Under the pieces are notes generated by a model. The model was given only the letters and a program-made list of their open reading frames with translations. It did no database searches and was not told the DNA's origin. This document shows positions 11,940-19,421 of a DNA stretch of 20,963 nt, piece by piece. The first letter of the stretch is position 1. Every line of letters begins with the position of its first letter. A program made the translations under genes and the position numbers. Source of the DNA: Opitutia bacterium (GTDB taxonomy: Bacteria; Verrucomicrobiota; Verrucomicrobiia; Opitutales; UBA953); the NCBI GenBank assembly GCA_021204635.1, contig JAJPZB010000064.1, positions 1 through 20,963 of the forward strand. Direction: 5' to 3'.

Positions 11940-11976
11940 GGGTTGGTGGTGGATCTGCTGCGCCCACCACCGACCC
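11940..11976. repeat. Inverted repeat at the 3' end of the glycosyltransferase
   Basis: GGGTTGGTGGTGG (11940-11952) faces CCACCACCGACCC (11964-11976): 12 of 13 pairs around an 11-nt loop, made of the same words as the surrounding block but in opposite orientations. It lies about 20 nt past the glycosyltransferase stop and lacks a following T run, so it is an uncertain terminator. Confidence 0.6.
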
Positions 11977-11996
11977 ACGCCCTGCGACCATTGGCT

Positions 11997-13700
11997 TTAT
12001 TTTTCGCCGTCCGCCACGGATTCGTTGTCTATGGTGTAGGCAGAGAAGTCATAAGCGAGGTCCTTTTTCGTGGAATAAAAGATCCCTTCCGGCAACTCTC
12101 CATCGCGCCTGTTTGCTATTACGACTTTCGTCTTTTCGCGGCTTACAATCTCCAAAAGCGCCCCAGGGTCATCAATATCATTAATGCATTTGAAACGCTG
12201 AGAATCCCTAAAATAAGGGCTCATAAGCCTTATCCCTCCCGCATATTTTTCACCAGCTATCACAACCGGAGAACTGCTCGGCGGAATGATTTGCTCATAT
12301 GCCTCCTTTTCGTTCGGGAAAACAAACGCCATAGCGCAAATGGGGTCTCTGAATAATTTCCAACAAGATAAACGTTGGACACTTTCCTCTGCCGCGTCAG
12401 TCGAAACTATCCTGTATGGGGAAATTTTGAAAAAAGTTTGACCACTCTTTTCTGCCGCAACACTCGCGACCAAAAATACTGCGATCGACAGAAATATATA
12501 AACTTTGCGAAGACACCCGTTATAAGAATATGCCAACCACGGAATTGCCAAGGACAAGATTGGGAATATCGCCACAACGTAGCGGAGCGTCTTGCTCTCT
12601 GCCGGAGCTAAAAACATGACTCCCCCCGCCCACACCAAAGCAATTCCTGCCAGCAAGAGTGGCAGCCAACGGGAATTCAGCAAAGCGCTTTCCACGCCTT
12701 TCAGAGAAAAGCCTTCCGTGGCAGAACTCGCCTTTTTGAACGAGACGTATCTCCAAATTCCAAACGCGATCAAAAGGATTAAGACCGGAGTGTAATACAA
12801 CCAGTAGTTGAGCACCCCACTCAATCCATACACGGAGCCAACGATGTTTTTGACGAAATTAGTCAATGCAAAATTACTGGCAACATCCCCTGCCCGACCG
12901 ATAAAAAAGCCAAGAGGATAATTCGGGTAAATAACCGTCGCTAAAACTACACCGACAACGAAAGTCTCGCATAAGAACGGTACAGTTCCCTTTTCACTTC
13001 CGCGAAACGCGAAAAACAGCAAAAGCGCGAATAGCAAAACCACGTACACCACCGAGAAGTACGCAGCAAGCAACGTCAGCGCAGTCAATAATCCGTATAG
13101 CCACCTGTTCAGCGGCGATACAATTTTTTCGTCGTTCCGCAGTTTGCTCAACAAAGTCACAGCCCACAAAGTAAACAGAACGAGAAACATTTCCTGCAGG
13201 GCATAAGGTCGAATAAGTATCGTATTAGAAATCGCGCCGGTGTTCAAAGTCGCCGCCACCAAACCCGCACATATCACGCCCTTGTTTTCTCCACCAAACA
13301 GGCGTTTGAACAGTGCGAATGCTCCCCAAAAAGTGCCGACAAAAAACAAAAGATTCAGCCCGCAACCGCGCCACTTCAGAGAACTGATGGACGTCTTGCC
13401 ATCGTTCCCAATCCACCACAGCCGCAACAAAGAATAATAGAAATTTGTGTGCGGCGAATCGCGATTATCCTTGCGAAGTTCATAAACAGTCATGACTGCG
13501 GACGCTATGGAGGGATCGCAAGTCCACTCAGATTTCTTTATATCTGCGCCCTTCCAGACCTCACCATCTGTCCACGGATGCACGTTGTAGAATGCCAAGT
13601 TAAAACTTGCGGGTTCGTCAAATTGGAATCCCGCCTTCTGATCTATCCAGTACAGCCTAACGCCAAATGCTGCGACGAAGATCAGAAGCGCCCACGCCAA
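11997..13700 (-). CDS. GT39-like membrane glycosyltransferase, probably phase-variable
   Basis: A polytopic protein of about 567 residues resembling the PMT/ArnT (GT39) class, which transfers a sugar from a polyprenyl-phosphate donor on the periplasmic side. Visible are the first membrane helix (LLIFVAAFGVRLYWI), then GFQFDEPASF carrying the acidic pair expected at the catalytic Asp-Glu, roughly ten further hydrophobic segments, and a soluble C-terminal part of about 150 residues. The acceptor is unknown. The only in-frame start is a TTG at 13700 with no ribosome-binding site and no basic N-terminus. Upstream ATGs at 13764 and 13749 (MFGKLMKR) read through a (TC)15 tract but end out of frame at 13657. 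One unit more, or two fewer, would create MKR-(LS)n-RIPLLAWALLIF, a much better membrane start. The gene looks AT-richer than its neighbours and is flanked on both sides by repeat blocks, which hints at transfer. Confidence 0.82.
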   Translation of the reverse strand: MAWALLIFVAAFGVRLYWIDQKAGFQFDEPASFNLAFYNVHPWTDGEVWKGADIKKSEWTCDPSIASAVMTVYELRKDNRDSPHTNFYYSLLRLWWIGNDGKTSISSLKWRGCGLNLLFFVGTFWGAFALFKRLFGGENKGVICAGLVAATLNTGAISNTILIRPYALQEMFLVLFTLWAVTLLSKLRNDEKIVSPLNRWLYGLLTALTLLAAYFSVVYVVLLFALLLFFAFRGSEKGTVPFLCETFVVGVVLATVIYPNYPLGFFIGRAGDVASNFALTNFVKNIVGSVYGLSGVLNYWLYYTPVLILLIAFGIWRYVSFKKASSATEGFSLKGVESALLNSRWLPLLLAGIALVWAGGVMFLAPAESKTLRYVVAIFPILSLAIPWLAYSYNGCLRKVYIFLSIAVFLVASVAAEKSGQTFFKISPYRIVSTDAAEESVQRLSCWKLFRDPICAMAFVFPNEKEAYEQIIPPSSSPVVIAGEKYAGGIRLMSPYFRDSQRFKCINDIDDPGALLEIVSREKTKVVIANRRDGELPEGIFYSTKKDLAYDFSAYTIDNESVADGEK

Positions 13701-13705
13701 AAGCG

Positions 13706-13742
<37 letters not shown>

Positions 13743-13764
13743 GCTTCATCAGTTTTCCAAACAT

Positions 13765-14117
13765 GCTATTTGTATCCGTTTGTGGTCGGTCAGGATCGAC
13801 CAAAATCACGGCAAAATCAACATCGTATTCGGCAACAGTGGCACTCGCCACCACAGACCCGGATTTCACCACTATCTCGCCACTAACCCGCGCCACCACC
13901 AACCCACCACTGTCGCGACCACCGTTAGGCGTGAACAAATCCGTGTGACAACAATCGCGGCAGAGCTATCGTGGCGGAAAGCCTAATCGCCACCACTAAC
14001 CTGCCGCCACCAACCTGCCTCACCACCAACCCGGCTCCCACACCACCAACCCAAGTCTCACCACCAACCCGCCGCAACAATCTCACCACCAACCCAATCT
14101 CACCACCATCTCGGGCG
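13765..14117. repeat. Gene-free low-complexity block between metallopeptidase and glycosyltransferase
   Basis: From about 13840 to 14110 the plus strand is dominated by CACCACCAACCC, CCGCCACCAACCTG and CACCACTAACCCG words, with no double-hairpin element. The part nearest the glycosyltransferase (13765-13835) is less repetitive and may hold its 5' untranslated region. In the minus transcript this block is G-rich (GGTTGGTGGTGAG). No gene was recognised. Confidence 0.8.
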
Positions 14118-15350
14118 CTATTTCTTGGCGGGACCTTTGCCCTTCTTTGAGCTTGGCGGCTCGATGTCGGCAAGTTTGGTGTCTGCCGGCTCGAGAACGT
14201 CTTGCTTATAGCTTTCGTCGAAGTTGTAGCGGATTATGCTGCAAGTGCCGTCGTCGTTTATCAGTCGCAGGCGAATTTGAAACACGCCGGTTTTCCCGCG
14301 ATGAATTTCGTTCGTCGGGATTGCGGCTTTAAACATCTGCGTGCGCTTGTCGAATTTCGCGACAAACGATTCCGCGTCATAGTCGCCGTTCACGCTGTTG
14401 CACTCGTCTTTATCGTAATAAACGAGCACGTGCTCGACGCGATTTTTCTCCGGCAAAATTCCGCAAATCCAGACGCCTTCGGGCAAAAAGCGAATGGCGA
14501 TTTCCTTTGGCTTATCGACGTTTGGCGCCGGCGTTTTCGGCATTTCCGTTGTCCGAAAAACCTGGCATTGGTCGAGAATCGACGCATGGGCGCGCGTTAT
14601 AAACGTCGGCGAAGTGCCGAGCGTGTAATTTCCCCAGCCCATGAGCGCAGTCCCGAGTTTCTTGTCGTCGCTAACTTTCCCGCTGTTGTGCGGCAAGTTG
14701 AGCCCGTGTCCGAGTTCGTGACCCATGCCGCCATACCACTTTGTGAAAAGTCTGCCGAGCTGATCTTTTTTCCCGATGTGCTTCAAATCAAATTCGGGAT
14801 AATCGAGCGCGAAGCAATTTCTTCCGAGCCCGTAGAACGGCACTCCGCCCGGGTCGAGGTCGTTTCCGCTCGTGCTCGGCATGATGATCAGCGTGTGGTC
14901 GGAAAGTTTCTTTGGCGCCTTTTTCCCCGAAAAAAATTCGTTGACTTCCGAGAGTACTTTCCCCGCGCTCCCGCTATATGGATATTCCGCGCCGCTCAGC
15001 TTTGCCTTGATCGTGATGATGTTCACGCGCTTCCCGTCCTTCGATTTGCTCAGCCCAAACGTCCTGTTCGGGAAGCCGTTGCGCTCCATCTCCGAGCCGT
15101 AAAATTCTTGCAGCGAAAGCATTATTTCGCTTATGCGCCTCTCGTAGTCGGGAAACGGCTCCATGTCGGCAGGCACGAAGTAAACGACGTTCAGCGCATA
15201 TGGCTGATTTTTCGACGGCGCCGACGGCGGAAGAGTGAACTTTTTCGCGGGCGCTGCCAATTTCGCGGCATCTGCCGCATTGACGGACGCAGGGGCGACG
15301 AACGCGCATCCCAATAAACCTGCGGCGAGAAACAAAAACTTTCGCAACAT
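14118..15350 (-). CDS. Exported zinc metallopeptidase, metzincin-like (HEXXHxxxxxH)
   Basis: A protein of about 410 residues. A hydrophobic signal sequence (MLRKFLFLAAGLLGCAFVAPASVNA) ends either at an Ala-type cleavage site or at Cys15 in LLGC, which could be lipidated. The catalytic motif HELGHGLNLPHN spans residues 211-222, giving three zinc-ligand His at 211, 215 and 221 and the general-base Glu 212. A downstream ALMGWGN near residue 237 fits the metzincin Met-turn. The 170 residues before the motif contain NVVYFVPADMEPFPDYERR and form a conserved-looking domain I cannot name. The rest (about 250-390) may be a beta-rich accessory domain. The C-terminus is Lys-rich. The frame is open to 15785, but that part overlaps the ABC ATPase gene antiframe, so the ATG at 15350 with its signal peptide is preferred. 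Substrate unknown. Confidence 0.85.
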   Translation of the reverse strand: MLRKFLFLAAGLLGCAFVAPASVNAADAAKLAAPAKKFTLPPSAPSKNQPYALNVVYFVPADMEPFPDYERRISEIMLSLQEFYGSEMERNGFPNRTFGLSKSKDGKRVNIITIKAKLSGAEYPYSGSAGKVLSEVNEFFSGKKAPKKLSDHTLIIMPSTSGNDLDPGGVPFYGLGRNCFALDYPEFDLKHIGKKDQLGRLFTKWYGGMGHELGHGLNLPHNSGKVSDDKKLGTALMGWGNYTLGTSPTFITRAHASILDQCQVFRTTEMPKTPAPNVDKPKEIAIRFLPEGVWICGILPEKNRVEHVLVYYDKDECNSVNGDYDAESFVAKFDKRTQMFKAAIPTNEIHRGKTGVFQIRLRLINDDGTCSIIRYNFDESYKQDVLEPADTKLADIEPPSSKKGKGPAKK

Positions 15351-15436
15351 GGCGCAGACGCTACCAATCCCGCGCGCAATTGTAAAATTTTTAATCCGCC
15401 GGCGATGGCGCGCGACGCCCGCAATCGCAATAAAAT

Positions 15437-16222
15437 TCAGGCGGGGACGACGGAGAAAAATCCACGCGAACGCGAGACTGCAAGCGGGATTTTGAAAAGG
15501 CGCGAAAGATTTTCGGAGGTCAAAATTTCGACACTTTCGCCGCGCGCGAGAATTTTCCCTTCGTCGAGCAGTACGACTCTGCCGATTTCGGGCGGAATTT
15601 CGGCGATGTTGTGCGTAACGAGAATGACCGTCGTGCCCGCGCGCATGAGTTCTCGCAGCGATTCGACGTACATTATTGCGGAGCGCAAATCGAGGCCGCT
15701 CGTCGGCTCGTCGAGAATGAGCGCCTTTGGCGAACTCACGAGTGCGCGCCCGAGAATCAGCCGCCGCTGCTCGCCGGTCGAGCACGTCGCGAACTCGCGC
15801 GCCGCGAGCTTCTCGACGCCGAGCCTCGCGAGAACTTCGCGCGCAGCCTCGCGCCGGCGCTCGCTCAGGCGCATGCTTCGCCGCATCCCGATTGTGCCGA
15901 AAAATCCCGAGCGCACGACGTCGATCCCGCGCGTGTCCGGCGGAAACATCTTTTGCAAATCTGCGGAGACAATGCCGATGAGCGTCCGCAGTTCCCGCAC
16001 GTCCCAGGATTTTTCGCCGAAAATCGAGATCGCGCTCTTCGCGCCGGCGAGCGGATAAACCTCGCGGGTAATCAGCTTCAGCAAAGTGGATTTCCCCGCG
16101 CCGTTGGGCCCGAGAATCGCAGTGTTGCCGCCGACGGGGACGTCGAACGAAAGCCCGGAAAAAATCTTCTTGTTCCCGCGAACAACGGAGATGTTTTCCA
16201 ATTTCAAAACGGATTCACTCAT
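15437..16222 (-). CDS. ABC transporter ATP-binding protein, stand-alone
   Basis: A cytoplasmic ATPase of about 261 residues with every nucleotide-binding motif. Walker A GPNGAGKST is at 38-46, and the Q-loop region reads IGIVSADLQ. The signature is an unusual CSTGEQRR instead of LSGGQ. Walker B is ALILDEPTSGLD, and the His-switch is VTHN, followed by IAEIPPEIGRVVLLDEGKI. This wording resembles stand-alone ATPases related to ModF and iron-complex importers. No membrane or binding-protein partner is adjacent, so the transported substrate is unknown. MSESVLKLENISVV at 16222 is preferred as the start. An in-frame ATG at 16240 (MRARKI) is possible. The metallopeptidase begins 86 nt downstream on the same strand. 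Confidence 0.92.
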   Translation of the reverse strand: MSESVLKLENISVVRGNKKIFSGLSFDVPVGGNTAILGPNGAGKSTLLKLITREVYPLAGAKSAISIFGEKSWDVRELRTLIGIVSADLQKMFPPDTRGIDVVRSGFFGTIGMRRSMRLSERRREAAREVLARLGVEKLAAREFATCSTGEQRRLILGRALVSSPKALILDEPTSGLDLRSAIMYVESLRELMRAGTTVILVTHNIAEIPPEIGRVVLLDEGKILARGESVEILTSENLSRLFKIPLAVSRSRGFFSVVPA

Positions 16223-16323
16223 GATTTTTCGCGCCCGCATAATCCGCGCACTTTATCCCGCGCACTTTATCCCGCGCAACAAACTCCGGCGAGAATTTGC
16301 GCGATCCCCGCCACGGTGGCAAA

Positions 16324-16926
16324 TCAGGTGCGCGCCCGCGGGTTGAGCGCCGTCGCCCGCGCATTGATGAGCGATTTTTGCACTCTCACGGCGTGCGTCA
16401 GCCCGTAAAATTTTATGCGCGAAAACGACAAACCGCTGACGGCAAACTCGATTGTCCAAATTTTGCAAAAGCGCATGAGCGGCGTCTGCACGAGGCGGAT
16501 TCTCGAAATTTGGTCAAGCGTAAAAGTGTTTCGCGAGAAAAATCCGCAATACGAGCCGCTCGCCGTGAGGCTGTTGCCGTCGCGAGAATACTTCTGCGAC
16601 GCTGCGCGTTTTTCTGCGATGCTCGACGAAATTTTGTAAAAAACGATGTACAAAATCAGGAATATCGCGAGCGCCCAAATCGGCGCGCCGGAGACCATTA
16701 TGAAAAACGCGAGTAGCGTGATGATGACGCAGAGCGGCAGGAATTGCCCGAGGTGGAAATAGAGCGCGAGCGGCTGGAGTGCGACCTCGTATGACGTCCC
16801 AACCACCTTCGCCTCGGCGGCTTTGTTGCGGGGATTGTCGCCATTGTTGCTGCGGGGTTCGTTGCCGCCACCATCATTGTTGCGGGCGGGATTGTTGTCG
16901 GTAGGCAAGTTTTCTTTTTCTTCCAT
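16324..16926 (-). CDS. Bacterial PH-domain (bPH2/DUF304-like) membrane protein
   Basis: About 200 residues. The first 45 are low-complexity Asn/Pro/Gly-rich (DNNPARNNDGGGNEPRSNN). Two hydrophobic segments follow (LCVIITLLAFFIMVSG and WALAIFLILYIVFY). The C-terminal half is a beta-rich stretch with YSRDGNSLTASGSYCGFFSRNTFTLDQISRIRLVQTPLMR, the pattern of bacterial PH domains in which a short membrane hairpin precedes a DLIDIRxVxxxPLxR-type core. Role unknown. Such proteins often sit beside LemA, as here (14-nt gap), suggesting a shared envelope function. ATG 16926 is preferred over TTG 16935. No ribosome-binding site is evident. The N-terminal codons resemble the intergenic repeat composition. 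Confidence 0.78.
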   Translation of the reverse strand: MEEKENLPTDNNPARNNDGGGNEPRSNNGDNPRNKAAEAKVVGTSYEVALQPLALYFHLGQFLPLCVIITLLAFFIMVSGAPIWALAIFLILYIVFYKISSSIAEKRAASQKYSRDGNSLTASGSYCGFFSRNTFTLDQISRIRLVQTPLMRFCKIWTIEFAVSGLSFSRIKFYGLTHAVRVQKSLINARATALNPRART

Positions 16927-16940
16927 CGTCGTCAAAAAAT

Positions 16941-17546
16941 TTAGAATGAGACTTTGACGGCTTCTCGAGCCTCGGGGTTCTGCAATTCCAGCATTTGTGC
17001 GGCTTGGAAGTTGAACATGCCCGCGATGATTGTTGTGGGGAACGATTCGCGCGATGTGTTGTAAATCGTCACGGCATCGTTGTACGCCTGCCGCGCAAAC
17101 GAAATTTTGTTCTCCGTCGAAGACAATTCTTCGAGGACGCGCGACATATGCGCGTCGGACTTCAAATTCGGATACGATTCCGAGACGAAGAGCAACCGCG
17201 ACAATGCCGCGCCGAGCCTGCTTTCCGCCGCGCCGAGTTTGCCAATCGCCGCCGCGTCTGCGGGATTTTCGCGCGCCGCTTTCGCCGCCGTCGCCGCAAC
17301 ATTGCGAGCCTCGGTGACGGCGACAAGCGTCTCGCGCTCGTGCTTCATAAAGCCCTTGGCGGTCTCGACAATATTCGGGATCAAATCGTGCCGGCGCTGC
17401 AATTGAACATCAATCTGCGCAAACGCGTTTTTAAAGCGGTTCCTCAGCGCGACGAGCCCGTTGTATGACGAAATCGCCCAAAAAATCAGCGCAACGACAA
17501 TAATGGCGACAACAATCAGCAAATAAAACTGCACTGGCATATCCAT
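16941..17546 (-). CDS. lemA: LemA family protein
   Basis: A protein of 201 residues with one N-terminal membrane helix (FYLLIVVAIIVVALIFWAI), then the conserved LemA start YNGLVALRNRFKNAFAQIDVQLQRRHDLIPNIVETAKGFMKHE. Helical segments follow, then ENKISFARQAYNDAVTIYNTSRESFP, ending near FNFQAAQMLEL. LemA proteins are widespread four-helix membrane-anchored proteins of uncertain function, often near PH-domain or TPM-domain proteins. The start codon at 17546 has an A/T-rich leader but no Shine-Dalgarno sequence. The gene precedes the PH-domain gene and follows coaD by 78 nt. A weak TTGACG-17-AATCTT promoter overlaps the coaD stop. Confidence 0.94.
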   Translation of the reverse strand: MDMPVQFYLLIVVAIIVVALIFWAISSYNGLVALRNRFKNAFAQIDVQLQRRHDLIPNIVETAKGFMKHERETLVAVTEARNVAATAAKAARENPADAAAIGKLGAAESRLGAALSRLLFVSESYPNLKSDAHMSRVLEELSSTENKISFARQAYNDAVTIYNTSRESFPTTIIAGMFNFQAAQMLELQNPEAREAVKVSF

Positions 17547-17624
17547 TTTTTGAATTTTTATTTTTTTATTGATTTGAAATTAAAAACAGTCCGGCGGTGA
17601 AGATTAATGCGGAAAAGCTGTTCG

Positions 17625-18131
17625 TCAACGCCGTTCCCGCGCGGCAAGCCGTTTCGCCACGACGGCGGGGACATAGTCGCCGAGGCGCGCGGGGTCTATG
17701 TCGGCGATTTGTTTCACGAACGAAGAATTGAAGTAAACAAAATTTTGGGTCGGCATCATGTAGATCGTTTCGACGCGGGGCTCCAGGCGGCGATTATGCA
17801 TGTCAAGCAAAAGTTCCGATTCAAAATCGGACACGAGCCGCAGCCCGCGGACGATCACCCCCGCGCCGAGCCTGACGGCGTTATCGACAGTCAGCCCGCT
17901 GATCATTATCGCCTCAACTTTGCTGTTGCCTTTGAAAATTTCCTGCAACATCTCGAGCCTCTCCTGCGGCGTGAAAAGCGAGTTCTTGTCAGGGTTTTTC
18001 GCGACGGCGACATAGAGCTTGTCAAGCAATTTTGCCGCGCGTTCTATCAGGTGCAAATGCCCGTTGTGGACCGGATCAAAACTTCCCGGATAAAGCCCGA
18101 TTCGCGGGGAAAGGGTCTTACTTTGTTTCAT
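17625..18131 (-). CDS. coaD: Pantetheine-phosphate adenylyltransferase
   Basis: Cytoplasmic enzyme of coenzyme A synthesis: ATP plus 4'-phosphopantetheine gives dephospho-CoA. 168 residues, close to the family norm of about 160. Visible motifs are the nucleotidyltransferase GLYPGSFDPVHNGHLHLIERA (about residues 12-32, with the HxGH-type NGH), KNSLFTPQERLEML, VIVRGLRLVSDFESEL, MHNRRLEP and the C-terminal FNSSFVKQIA in place of the usual ISSSxVK. The start at 18131 has an A/T-rich leader (CAAAATT) without a Shine-Dalgarno sequence. It is divergent from pgsA across a 90-nt gap, which should hold promoters for both directions, although I could not name clear boxes. Confidence 0.96.
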   Translation of the reverse strand: MKQSKTLSPRIGLYPGSFDPVHNGHLHLIERAAKLLDKLYVAVAKNPDKNSLFTPQERLEMLQEIFKGNSKVEAIMISGLTVDNAVRLGAGVIVRGLRLVSDFESELLLDMHNRRLEPRVETIYMMPTQNFVYFNSSFVKQIADIDPARLGDYVPAVVAKRLAARERR

Positions 18132-18221
18132 AATTTTGAATTTTCAAATGCCTCCGCACGTGCATATTGTTTTTGCATTACTCTTTTTTTTAGGCAAGTT
18201 CTAATCTGATTGCCCGCACAC

Positions 18222-18863
18222 ATGAAGCACGTCCCGAACATACTGACCCTTTCAAGGATTCCGTTGCTTTTCGTCATCGTCGCACTCCTCTGCTTCAACT
18301 TCCCGTTTGGAGACACAATCGCGCTCTTCCTCTTTGTCGCCGCCGCAATTTCCGACTGGCTCGACGGGTATATCGCGCGAAAACTCGGCGCCGTCTCAAA
18401 TTTCGGAAAGTTGATGGACGCACTGACCGACAAAATCATCATGGTCGGCTTGTTTGTCGCGCTGCTCGGCTTGCGCTGGAATTTCCCCGATCCCTACGGC
18501 AACAACGCCGACGACATGACGACGTTGCTCCCGCAATACTGCGTGCTGCTCGTCATGGTGATAATTTGCCGCGAATTTTTGATAACCGGCCTCCGCCTCG
18601 TCGCCGCAAGCAACGGCATCGTTCTCGCCGCCGAAAACGCCGGAAAGCTCAAAACGACGCTGCAAATGCTCTCCGTCTCCATGCTTCTCGCAGCGCGAGC
18701 ACTCGCCGGCGACTGGGTTTGTTGCGTGCCGGAAAATTTAATCGCGTGGATGCGGGAACTCGGGCTGTGGACTTTCTACGCCGCCGTCGCGCTGACAATT
18801 TATTCGGGCACGAGATACATAATAAAAAACAGGAAAATTCTCACCGAGAGCGGCGCAAAATAA
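18222..18863 (+). CDS. pgsA: CDP-diacylglycerol-glycerol-3-phosphate 3-phosphatidyltransferase
   Basis: Inner-membrane enzyme that makes phosphatidylglycerol phosphate from CDP-diacylglycerol and glycerol 3-phosphate. About 213 residues. The N-terminal NILTLSRIPLLFVIV is typical. The CDP-alcohol phosphotransferase motif is complete: DWLDGYIAR, eight residues, GKLMDALTDK, at about residues 45-70. CREFLITGLRLVAA matches the PgsA branch, and several membrane helices are visible. ATG 18222 (MKHVPN) is chosen over an in-frame TTG at 18210. No ribosome-binding site is visible. pgpA, the next enzyme of the pathway, starts 36 nt downstream, so the pair forms a phosphatidylglycerol operon. Confidence 0.95.
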   Translation: MKHVPNILTLSRIPLLFVIVALLCFNFPFGDTIALFLFVAAAISDWLDGYIARKLGAVSNFGKLMDALTDKIIMVGLFVALLGLRWNFPDPYGNNADDMTTLLPQYCVLLVMVIICREFLITGLRLVAASNGIVLAAENAGKLKTTLQMLSVSMLLAARALAGDWVCCVPENLIAWMRELGLWTFYAAVALTIYSGTRYIIKNRKILTESGAK

Positions 18864-18899
18864 CGGGCAGCCGCGACAACGCTCACCACAATCTCTCAA

Positions 18900-19421
18900 A
18901 TGCCGAGCAACACAAATCTCACCGCAAAAGAAAGAATACTCGCAGAGATTTCCACGCTCGGCCCGCTCGGCAAGAAACTTCCGGCGCCCGGGACGTGGGG
19001 ATCGCTCGCAGGTGTCGTTTTTTATTATTTCGCCTTTCAAAAAACGGGGATAGCCGCAGAGGGAAATTCCTTGCAATTTTTCATCTTCGCCGCGCTGCTC
19101 GTGGTCTGCGCCATTCCGATTTGCGAATGTGGTGAGAAATTTTTTGGGAAAACGGATCCGGGCGAGGTCAATTTCGACGAATTTTCCGTTATGCCGGTTT
19201 GCTTCGCAGGGCTCGGGAACGCAATTGGTTGCGGGTGGACGGCGCTATGCTGGCTCGCCGCCGGCTTCGCAATTTTCCGCGTGGTCGATATCGCAAAGCC
19301 CTGGAAAATAAAGGATTTGCAAAGACTCAAAGGCGGGCTCGGCGTTGTGGCAGACGATTTTGCCGCCGCCGTCGTGACCTGCGCCTGCCTGAATGTCGCA
19401 AAGCTCGTGCTTAGCGCCTAA
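18900..19421 (+). CDS. pgpA: Phosphatidylglycerophosphatase A
   Basis: Removes the phosphate from phosphatidylglycerol phosphate, completing phosphatidylglycerol synthesis begun by the upstream pgsA. About 173 residues. Family motifs are visible in order: GPLGKKLPAPGTWGSLAG (about residues 21-38), DPGEVNFDEFSVMP with the metal-binding acidic cluster (about 85-98), and FRVVDIAKPWKIKDLQRLKGGLGVVADDFAAA near the C-terminus. Hydrophobic segments between these fit a membrane protein. The ATG at 18900 follows a gap of 36 nt without a Shine-Dalgarno sequence. Downstream there is no terminator, only the repeat block. Confidence 0.94.
   Translation: MPSNTNLTAKERILAEISTLGPLGKKLPAPGTWGSLAGVVFYYFAFQKTGIAAEGNSLQFFIFAALLVVCAIPICECGEKFFGKTDPGEVNFDEFSVMPVCFAGLGNAIGCGWTALCWLAAGFAIFRVVDIAKPWKIKDLQRLKGGLGVVADDFAAAVVTCACLNVAKLVLSA

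Larger units (their letters stand above)
10766..11996. repeat. Gene-free low-complexity block with three REP-like elements
   Basis: About 1.2 kb between the glycosyltransferase and pyrD is composed of short degenerate words around CCACCACCAACCC, CACCACAAACTC and CCTCCGAAAAAA. The orientation changes along the block: C-rich on the plus strand at about 10838-10910, G-rich at 10945-11122, then C-rich again at 11225-11940. Three REP-like elements lie inside, at 11143, 11445 and 11690. Open frames that cross it have low-complexity translations and no recognisable domain, so no gene is called. Confidence 0.85.

Noticed and set aside
10838..11976. CRISPR array
   Set aside because: Copies are spaced irregularly, are far longer than CRISPR repeats, have related rather than unique sequences between them, and no cas genes are present.
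11153..12356. Open frames in the repeat block sharing a peptide like NSPAKLAGGDHDSGEG
   Set aside because: The shared peptide is just the translation of the REP-like palindrome. Similar open frames occur in both strands and all copies, and codon use follows the repeat words.
14202..15317. 371-codon plus-strand open frame opposite the metallopeptidase
   Set aside because: Arg/Val-rich antisense frame produced by GC-rich codons. The minus strand carries the HEXXH motif and signal peptide.
15351..15785. N-terminal extension of the metallopeptidase by 145 residues
   Set aside because: It is an Arg-rich translation of the ABC ATPase gene in another frame on the same strand. The signal peptide at 15350 marks the true start.
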